Source: Roseilinea sp034431495 (GTDB taxonomy: Bacteria > Chloroflexota > Anaerolineae > J036 > Brachytrichaceae). From it: a DNA stretch of 14,725 nt. The notes beneath the pieces are model-generated. The model searched no databases, was not told the DNA's origin, and saw only the letters and a list, made by a program, of their open reading frames with translations. Where the stretch lies: the NCBI GenBank assembly GCA_034431495.1, contig DAOUDB010000177.1, positions 1 through 14,725 on the forward strand. Reading direction: 5' to 3'. The position numbers and the translations under genes are program-made. Positions 12,604-14,725 of the stretch are shown piece by piece; the first letter of the stretch is position 1; each line of letters starts with the position of its first letter.

Positions 12604-13101
12604 ATGGTGCAGGGTTTCTTTCATGTCTCGTTCACGGTGCGCGATCTGGATGCCAGCGTGAAGTGGTACACCGAAGTGCTGGGGCTGGAATATGTGCGCG
12701 GCCAGGCGCAGCACAATGAATACACCGCCCGGCTGGTCGGGTTCCCCGGCGCGCATCTCAGAGTCGCTCAGTTACGGGTGCCCGGCCAGCCGCTGGCCCC
12801 GCGCGCCAATCACCACATCGAGCTGGTCGAGTATGTGCATCCTCATGGGCGGGACGACCTCGATTTGTCCACGAACAACACCGGCTCCGGCCACTGGGCG
12901 TTCATCGTGGACGATATCCACGCTGAGTTTGCGCGGATGAAGGCGCTGGGGGTGCGCTTCAAGGCCGAGGCGCCGGTGGCGATCGAGGCCGGCGTCAATA
13001 AGGGCGGCTACACCGTGTACTTCTTCGACCCCGACGGCATCACGATGGAAATGATTCAACCCCCGCCGCCTGAACAGGCAGCTTTGAATCAACCTTCGTG
13101 A
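12604..13101 (+). CDS. VOC-superfamily (glyoxalase/dioxygenase-fold) protein
   Basis: The 165-residue protein has two paired beta-alpha-beta-beta-beta modules. Module 1 runs from GFFHVSFTVRDLDASVKWY to HHIELVEYV; module 2 runs from GHWAFIVDDIHAEFARMKAL to YFFDPDGITMEMIQ. H7, E73, H97 and E149 sit at the four usual metal-ligand positions, so a metal-dependent enzyme such as a lyase, epimerase or glyoxalase is likely; the reaction cannot be read from the sequence. The in-frame ATG at 12529 would add 25 residues encoded by the heptamer repeats (SPIPNPKSKIG), so I chose the ATG at 12604. That ATG has no SD because the repeat occupies its place. The gene follows E1 beta on the same strand after 106 bp and ends 6 bp from the convergent GH1 gene, with no terminator between. 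Confidence 0.88.
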   Translation: MVQGFFHVSFTVRDLDASVKWYTEVLGLEYVRGQAQHNEYTARLVGFPGAHLRVAQLRVPGQPLAPRANHHIELVEYVHPHGRDDLDLSTNNTGSGHWAFIVDDIHAEFARMKALGVRFKAEAPVAIEAGVNKGGYTVYFFDPDGITMEMIQPPPPEQAALNQPS

Positions 13102-13107
13102 ATGGTG

Positions 13108-14448
13108 TCAGGGAAACAGAACCGGCAGCAGTTCCGGTATGTGCCGGCGCACGATGTCGCTGCTCAGCGCGTTGGCTTTGGCGATGTCGCGGTACAGCCA
13201 CGCGCTGTTGCGCGGCGTGCGTTTCTGCGTCTGCGGGTCCACCGCATATAGCCCAAACTTCATGCGCCAGCCCTGCCCCCACTCGAAGTTGTCGATCAAC
13301 GACCAGTGGTAGTACCCCTGAATCTTGTAGTTGAACTGGGCGGCCCTCCATAGCACCCGCAGGTGGCGGACGATAAAGGCCGGGCGCTGGTCGTCATCAT
13401 CGTCGGGCAGGCCGTTCTCTGTGACGTAGATCGGCAGGCGATAACGAGCCAGCCGGCGCACGCAAGACATCAGACCGTCAGGATAGATTTCGCCGTAGCC
13501 ATGATCGCTCATCTCGCCGCCGGGTGTGTCGGTGATGTTGCTGAACAACATGCCCCGCCGTTTGGAGTCGAAGTAACTGCGCGTGCGCGAGTAGTAATTC
13601 AGCCCGAACCAGTCCAGCGTGCCGCGAACGGCGCGCGCGCTGTGTGACGCGCCGCGCCCCAGAATGGCGCCCCAACGCCCATGGGTGAGCGCTTCGATGA
13701 TGCCCTGGTTGAATGCGTTGTCTTGCAGGCGGGCGACGATTCGATCCAATATGTTGTTCGGGTGCAGCGGCTGAAACTCGCGCATGTGGTGCGCGATGCC
13801 CACGCGGGCCAGCGGCTGATGCTCGTGGAGCGTCTGGTAGGCCGCCGCGTGGCCCAGTAGCATGTTGCGGATGACGCGCAGGGTCAGGTTGAAGTCGCCT
13901 GGCCGGCCGGGGGGCATGTGCCCGTCGTCCGTCAGATAGCCCATGATGGCGTAGATGTTCGGCTCGTTGACGGTGCACCACAGGTCGCACAGATCGCCCA
14001 TCGATTGCGCGACTTTGGCCGCGAATCGCTCGAACTTGGGCACGATAGCCTCAGACTCCCAGCCACCCTGTTCCTCAAGCCAGACCGGGTTGGTGAAGTG
14101 GTGCAGTGTGACCATTGGCTCGATGCCGCGCTGGCGCAGCCCCAGTAGCATCTGCCGGTAGCGGTCGATGGCGGCGTCGTCGAACTGGCCTTCCTGCGGC
14201 TCGATCCGGCTCCATTCCACAGACAGGCGATGGGCGTTCAGGCCGAGATCAACCATCCGGTCGAAGTCGGCCTCTGCGTTGCGCCACCAATCGCAGGCCA
14301 GGCCGGCTTTGTCGCCGGTGCGGATATTGCCGGGCGTCTGCTCCCAGAGCGCCCACTGATTGTTGTGGCTGTTGCCTTCGACCTGATATGCGGCTGTTGC
14401 GGTGCCCCATTTGAAGTCTTTGGGGAAATAGTGAATGGCGTCGGACAT
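13108..14448 (-). CDS. Glycoside hydrolase family 1 beta-glycosidase
   Basis: The 446-residue protein is the usual length for a bacterial GH1 enzyme, hydrolysing beta-linked glucosides or galactosides with retention. It begins with the family signature FPKDFKWGTATAAYQVEG (Q22 in the sugar-binding site). It carries TLHHFTNPVW, the acid/base E162 in TVNEPN, the nucleophile E344 in YVTENG, and E389-W390 in NFEWGQGW, where the glycone hydroxyls bind. All catalytic positions are intact. There is no signal peptide from the ATG at 14448, so it should be cytoplasmic and act on imported disaccharides; the in-frame extension upstream (63 codons) overlaps the FemAB gene and is not protein-like. It lies 44 bp behind the FemAB-like gene on the same strand, with only a weak SD. 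Beta-glucosidase is the likeliest activity, but the substrate is not fixed by sequence. Confidence 0.95.
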   Translation of the reverse strand: MSDAIHYFPKDFKWGTATAAYQVEGNSHNNQWALWEQTPGNIRTGDKAGLACDWWRNAEADFDRMVDLGLNAHRLSVEWSRIEPQEGQFDDAAIDRYRQMLLGLRQRGIEPMVTLHHFTNPVWLEEQGGWESEAIVPKFERFAAKVAQSMGDLCDLWCTVNEPNIYAIMGYLTDDGHMPPGRPGDFNLTLRVIRNMLLGHAAAYQTLHEHQPLARVGIAHHMREFQPLHPNNILDRIVARLQDNAFNQGIIEALTHGRWGAILGRGASHSARAVRGTLDWFGLNYYSRTRSYFDSKRRGMLFSNITDTPGGEMSDHGYGEIYPDGLMSCVRRLARYRLPIYVTENGLPDDDDDQRPAFIVRHLRVLWRAAQFNYKIQGYYHWSLIDNFEWGQGWRMKFGLYAVDPQTQKRTPRNSAWLYRDIAKANALSSDIVRRHIPELLPVLFP

Positions 14449-14492
14449 GGCGGGAGAGGTGACAAGATAAAAGGGCGATAGGGCGGGATGTG

Positions 14493-14725
14493 TCAGCCGC
14501 TCAAGCCGGTGGTCTTGCGCAGCCGGCGGGCCTGTTGGTACAGCCACCAGCGCGCCGGCGAGAATGCCTGCCCCCATGCGCCGATGTGTCGCACCACCTG
14601 TCCGCCGAAGCCGCGCTTGAAGCGATATACGCCCCACAGGCCGTCGCGGCGCTTTTCGAAACCGGCCTCCAGCGTGGCCTCGTCTTCATCGGGGATACCC
14701 CACAAATCGTATTCCAGGCAACCCC
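14493..14725 (-). CDS. FemAB-like peptidoglycan bridge aminoacyltransferase, C-terminal fragment
   Basis: The frame is open to the right edge, so only the last 77 or so residues are visible. They read YDLWGIPDED, then an EKRRDGLWGVYRFKRGFGG block, a VVRHIGAW strand and a basic tail. This series is the hallmark C-terminus of FemA/FemB/FemX-type lipid II aminoacyltransferases, which add amino acids from aminoacyl-tRNA to the peptidoglycan stem peptide; the last GNAT-like domain ends this way. In Gram-negative or atypical phyla, homologues may modify other molecules. The stop at 14493 is followed after 44 bp by the GH1 gene on the same strand, so the two may be cotranscribed. Confidence 0.85.
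   Translation of the reverse strand, partial: GCLEYDLWGIPDEDEATLEAGFEKRRDGLWGVYRFKRGFGGQVVRHIGAWGQAFSPARWWLYQQARRLRKTTGLSG

Noticed and set aside
14449..14637. A 63-residue N-terminal extension of the GH1 protein
   Set aside because: It overlaps the FemAB reading frame, is Arg/Ala/Pro-rich, and GH1 homology begins right after the ATG at 14448.

Overview
The window is GC-rich bacterial DNA with dense short-gap gene packing, GTG starts behind strong Shine-Dalgarno (SD) sequences, and runs of degenerate 7-bp tandem repeats in the gaps between genes. This repeat style is known from heterocystous cyanobacteria (STRR repeats) and, as I recall, from filamentous Chloroflexota. Together with the fused alpha/beta 2-oxoacid dehydrogenase E1 and the sugar-catabolic gene mix, it makes a member of the Chloroflexota my best guess. 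That assignment is inference; no rRNA or other marker gene is present.

Layout from left to right. (1) 1-437, plus strand: the 3' end of a type I restriction subunit R gene, cut by the window edge. (2) 448-1770, minus strand: an enolase-superfamily (mandelate racemase subgroup) sugar-acid dehydratase-like protein, convergent with hsdR. (3) 1771-2293: about 520 bp with no gene I can support. (4) 2351-4827, minus strand: two exported proteins, an S41-family PDZ protease followed downstream by an unrecognised secreted beta-rich protein that ends at a strong hairpin. (5) 5093-9509, plus strand: a DeoR-family regulator, a fused E1 alpha-beta subunit and an E2 acyltransferase, with a good promoter in front and a textbook intrinsic terminator behind (9575-9615). 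(6) 9743-11359, plus strand: an L-fucose/arabinose isomerase-family protein with its own SD and terminator. (7) 11496-13101, plus strand: a stand-alone E1 beta paralogue and a VOC (glyoxalase-fold) protein, separated by two different heptamer arrays. (8) 13108-14725, minus strand: a GH1 beta-glycosidase preceded by the C-terminal end of a FemAB-type peptidoglycan bridge aminoacyltransferase, cut by the right edge.

How the genes may work together (inference): the enolase-superfamily dehydratase, fucose isomerase homologue, GH1 glycosidase and DeoR regulator are all typical of sugar catabolism. The E1/E2 proteins would oxidatively decarboxylate a 2-oxoacid (pyruvate-like) or cleave acetoin to an acyl-CoA. 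A pathway from a glycoside through a free sugar and sugar acid to a 2-oxoacid and acyl-CoA is plausible, but neither the substrate nor the grouping is proven. No E3 (lipoamide dehydrogenase), no E1 alpha partner for the second E1 beta, and no sugar transporter lie in the window.

The most unusual features are the heptamer repeats of different sequence in several gaps of the same locus (one supplies the stop codon of E1 beta), the histidine-rich insertion in the E1 alpha half, the E2 with two consecutive subunit-binding domains, and the orphan E1 beta.
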